Positions 4,756 to 7,062 of a DNA stretch of 7,062 bases are shown piece after piece; within the stretch, counting starts at the first letter, position 1, and every line of letters begins with the position of its first letter. The position numbers and the translations under genes were made by a program. Location: NCBI GenBank assembly GCA_001818705.1, contig MHJM01000015.1, positions 3,575-10,636 on the forward strand. Reading direction: 5' to 3'. A model generated the notes under the pieces. That model searched no databases. It was given only the letters and a program-made list of their open reading frames with translations, and had not been told where the DNA came from. The stretch is from Candidatus Harrisonbacteria bacterium RIFCSPLOWO2_02_FULL_45_10c. Lineage in GTDB: Bacteria > Patescibacteriota > Minisyncoccia > UBA6257 > 02-FULL-45-10c.

Positions 4756-5964
4756 TCAGAACACTTGCGCTAAATTATAAATCGGCAATAATACCGCCGC
4801 AAATAGTATGCCGACCAGCACGCCGATGACCGCCATCAGCGCCGGCTGGATGAGTTCCACTAAATTGGCAACCACGCTGTCCACTTCCCGCGTATAAAAA
4901 GCGGAAATGCGGGACATTAACGACTCTAACTTTCCGGTTGATTCGCCGACCGCCACCATTTGGTAGACTAACGGCGGAAAATAAGTTTCGTGTTCCGCCA
5001 GCGCCTGGGACATTAATTGTCCGGCCCGCACTCCTTCGGCTACTTCATGGAGAGCGTCCCGATAAATGATACTGCCAATCGTATGGCCGGCAATTTCCAG
5101 CGACTGGGCAATGGGAATGCCGCCGCGGATCAGCACTCCGGTCGCCTCGGCAAAACGGGCAACGTACAATTTTTTATACAAATTTCCGATTACCGGCAAC
5201 CGTACCCGGATCTCATCAAACACTATCTGGCCTTCCTGCGTCTGGAAATAATCAACCACTACTATTATGGCGATCAATAAAATAACTACTATTGCCAGCC
5301 ACCAATCGGAAACAAATTGGCCGCTGTTTAACAATATCTTCGTAATCGTCGGCACCTGAACCTGGGATTCTTCAAAAATCGGCTGCAATTGAGGAAACAC
5401 CACGCCGACCATAATGCCGGCGACTATGAAAAAAAGCGTCAGGACCACTACCGGATAAATCATCGCGCTCCGGACCCGGGACAATAAACCCACTTCCTTT
5501 TCCAGATAATCCGCCATAAAAGTTATTGACTCTTCCAGGCGGCCAGTCACCTCCGCCGAACGGACCATGCTTACGAAAAAACTGGAAAAAATATGCTGGT
5601 GGCGCTCCATTGCCTGGGAAAGCGTGATGCCGGAATCGATATCCGATGCCAATTCCGATATGGCTTCTTTTAAAATCGGATTCCTGGTTTGCCGGTACAA
5701 GTTTTTCAGCGAATCGCCGAGAGGGATTTTTGCTTCCAGCAAGGTCGCGAATTGGCGGGTAAAGATCATCATATCGGATGGCCGGACCCGATTCAGCAAA
5801 TTTAAAAATTGGTCGTACCATTTCGGCGCCTCGGCTAAATCCAAACTCAAAATAAAAAGTTCGTGGCTGTTTAAAATAGCCGACGCCGATTCCCGGCTCG
5901 CGGATTCAATAAATCCGGTCTGTAATTCCCCTTGTTGAGTTCTGGCAGTATAAGAAAACTTCAT
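4756..5964 (-). CDS. pilC: Type IV pilus inner-membrane platform protein PilC (GspF family)
   Basis: PilC is the polytopic platform that couples the cytoplasmic ATPases to pilin insertion or removal. The 402-residue protein has the usual family length and layout: a short N-terminal region (MKFSYTARTQQGELQTGFI), then two GspF domains. The first, about 65-190, contains FTRQFATLLEAKIPLGDSL and AEVTGRLEESI. The second, about 268-392, repeats the pattern as ARFAEATGVLIRGGIPIAQSL and VGESTGKLESL. Predicted membrane helices are near 169-189, 222-239 and 373-395. It starts 4 bases after the pilT stop and ends 19 bases before the pilin ATG. The ATG at 5964 has no Shine-Dalgarno. Both domains are intact. 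Confidence 0.97.
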   Translation of the reverse strand: MKFSYTARTQQGELQTGFIESASRESASAILNSHELFILSLDLAEAPKWYDQFLNLLNRVRPSDMMIFTRQFATLLEAKIPLGDSLKNLYRQTRNPILKEAISELASDIDSGITLSQAMERHQHIFSSFFVSMVRSAEVTGRLEESITFMADYLEKEVGLLSRVRSAMIYPVVVLTLFFIVAGIMVGVVFPQLQPIFEESQVQVPTITKILLNSGQFVSDWWLAIVVILLIAIIVVVDYFQTQEGQIVFDEIRVRLPVIGNLYKKLYVARFAEATGVLIRGGIPIAQSLEIAGHTIGSIIYRDALHEVAEGVRAGQLMSQALAEHETYFPPLVYQMVAVGESTGKLESLMSRISAFYTREVDSVVANLVELIQPALMAVIGVLVGILFAAVLLPIYNLAQVF

Positions 5965-5968
5965 ATAC

Positions 5969-7042
5969 TTAAGAGCGCTCTAATAATATTCTTAATTCGG
6001 CGGGATTCATGGAGTATAATTCGGCGTGTTCCAGGGAGATCTCCTTTTTCCTTATTAAATTAGCCAGCGAGCGGTTCAGGGTGACCATTCCTTCCTGCAT
6101 GCCGGTTTCAATCACCAGATCAATTTGATACGTCTTCCGCTCGCGGATTAAATTGCGGATGGCCGAATTGACCAGCATGATTTCGCAGGCCGGCACCCGG
6201 CCGCCGTCAATCCGCGGAATTAAACGCTCGGAAACAATTCCAACCAGGGTGGCGGCTAATTGGGAAACCACCTGGCCCTGCTGATCGGACGGAAAGCTGT
6301 CAATAATCCGGTCGATGGTCTGGGAGGCGGAGTTGGTATGAAGCGTGGAAAAAACCAAATGGCCGGTTTCCGCGGCGGTCATTGCCGTGGCAATTGATTC
6401 CCGGTCGCGCATTTCGCCTATCATGATGACATCCGGGTCTTGGCGCAATACCGTCCGGAGCGCATCGTTAAAACTTTGGGTATCGGAGCCCACTTCCCGC
6501 TGGGACACGATGCAGCGATCCTGAACGAATAAATATTCAATCGGGTCTTCCACCGTAATAATGTGGTCGGTGCGCTGATGATTGATTTCGTCCAAAATCG
6601 CGGCGAGCAGAGTGGACTTGCCGTGGCCGGCGGGACCGACTGCCAGCACGAAGCCCTGCGAAAGCCGTGCCAAATCATGAAGCACGCCAGGCAATTGCAG
6701 CTCTTCGATAGTTTTTACCTGAGCCGGAATCAGGCGCAGCGCCGCCGCCATGTAGCCGCGCTGAAAAAAAACATTGGCTCGGAACCGGGCCTTGTCTTCG
6801 TAAGCGTAAGCAAAATCCAGCTGGCGATTTTTTAAAAATTGGTCTTTCTGCTCCGGCGTCAAAAGAGCGCTGACCAAACCATCCATCGCCTCCGGAGTCA
6901 GCACCGCTTCTTTTTGCAAACCGATCAAAATGCCGTCGATCCGAAGCGTCGGGCGCCGCCCAACCGCCAAATGCAGATCCGAAGCGTTCTGTTTTGCCGC
7001 CGTCAGCAAGAGTTCGTTTAATTTTGTTTTGTCGTCCGCCAT
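5969..7042 (-). CDS. pilT: Type IV pilus retraction ATPase PilT
   Basis: PilT is a hexameric cytoplasmic ATPase that depolymerises the pilus and drives twitching, attachment or DNA uptake. The 357-residue protein has the N-terminal domain with ASDLHLAVGRRPTLRIDG (20-37). The ATPase core follows with Walker A GPAGHGKST (136-144), Asp box TVEDPIEY (163-170), Walker B VIMIGEMRD (205-213) and His box TGHLVFSTLHTN (226-237). AIRNLIRE at 294-301 is the AIRNLIR signature needed for retraction, which separates PilT from the assembly ATPase PilB; the length also fits PilT. Walker A differs from the usual GPTGSGKST at two positions (Ala138, His140), but the Gly, Lys141 and Ser142 essentials are kept. 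It is the first pilus gene in the window and starts 20 bases from the right edge. PilB is not present. Confidence 0.97.
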   Translation of the reverse strand: MADDKTKLNELLLTAAKQNASDLHLAVGRRPTLRIDGILIGLQKEAVLTPEAMDGLVSALLTPEQKDQFLKNRQLDFAYAYEDKARFRANVFFQRGYMAAALRLIPAQVKTIEELQLPGVLHDLARLSQGFVLAVGPAGHGKSTLLAAILDEINHQRTDHIITVEDPIEYLFVQDRCIVSQREVGSDTQSFNDALRTVLRQDPDVIMIGEMRDRESIATAMTAAETGHLVFSTLHTNSASQTIDRIIDSFPSDQQGQVVSQLAATLVGIVSERLIPRIDGGRVPACEIMLVNSAIRNLIRERKTYQIDLVIETGMQEGMVTLNRSLANLIRKKEISLEHAELYSMNPAELRILLERS

Positions 7043-7048
7043 ATATAC

Positions 7049-7054
7049 ATTATA
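7049..7054 (-). promoter_or_regulatory. TATAAT -10 box directly upstream of pilT
   Basis: The minus strand reads TATAAT, six bases, then the pilT ATG. Transcription would begin at about the ATG, so the mRNA would be leaderless. The -35 region would lie beyond the window edge and cannot be checked. No Shine-Dalgarno is present to offer an alternative way of starting translation. Confidence 0.45.
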
Positions 7055-7062
7055 AACTTTTA

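Noticed and set aside
5372..5821. 149-codon open frame on the minus strand inside pilC
   Set aside because: It lies entirely within pilC in another frame. The product is rich in Pro, Gly and Arg, has no recognisable domain, and PilC is intact over the same bases.
5567..5938. 123-codon open frame on the plus strand opposite pilC
   Set aside because: It is antisense to a well-conserved gene, has no promoter or family features, and is explained by the codon bias of pilC.

Overview
This window looks like chromosome from a Candidate Phyla Radiation (Patescibacteria) bacterium, probably a Parcubacteria-like lineage. That placement is inference from four things: the compact pilus operon, the pilin type (FTLIE leader followed by a GRDAKRIADLKQTQNALELYY-type helix), starts that mostly lack Shine-Dalgarno sequences, and short repeats of a kind I associate with these genomes. 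No rRNA or marker gene is present to confirm it. Genes are tightly packed and no stretch over 300 bases lacks a gene.

Region 1 (1-1530, minus strand) is a two-gene polyamine operon. A class 1B S-adenosylmethionine decarboxylase (speH) is followed, with a 4-base ATGA overlap, by a membrane-anchored spermidine-synthase-type aminopropyltransferase (speE-like) that runs off the left edge. SpeH would make decarboxylated S-adenosylmethionine, the aminopropyl donor for SpeE. A good sigma70-like promoter lies just upstream of speH, with a 16-bp perfect palindrome over its -10 box.

Region 2 (1531-1833) holds one small plus-strand gene for an unrecognised 60-residue, two-helix membrane protein. It is divergent from speH and ends at a bidirectional terminator that also closes the pilus operon.

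Region 3 (1834-7042, minus strand) is a type IV pilus operon in the order pilT, pilC, major-type pilin, pilD, GspH/FimT-like minor pilin, PilV-like minor pilin, PilW-like minor pilin. PilT is the retraction ATPase, PilC the inner-membrane platform, PilD cleaves and methylates the prepilins, and the four prepilins build the fibre and its tip. The assembly ATPase PilB and alignment proteins PilM/N/O are not in the window and may lie upstream of pilT. The first gene (pilT) and the major-type pilin each have a TATAAT box 6-7 bases before the ATG, which suggests leaderless transcripts. The pilin is also followed by a GC-rich hairpin, so it may be expressed as its own unit. I see no new defence or mobile system; the notable points are expression architecture, repeats touching the pilin genes, and the unknown small membrane protein.
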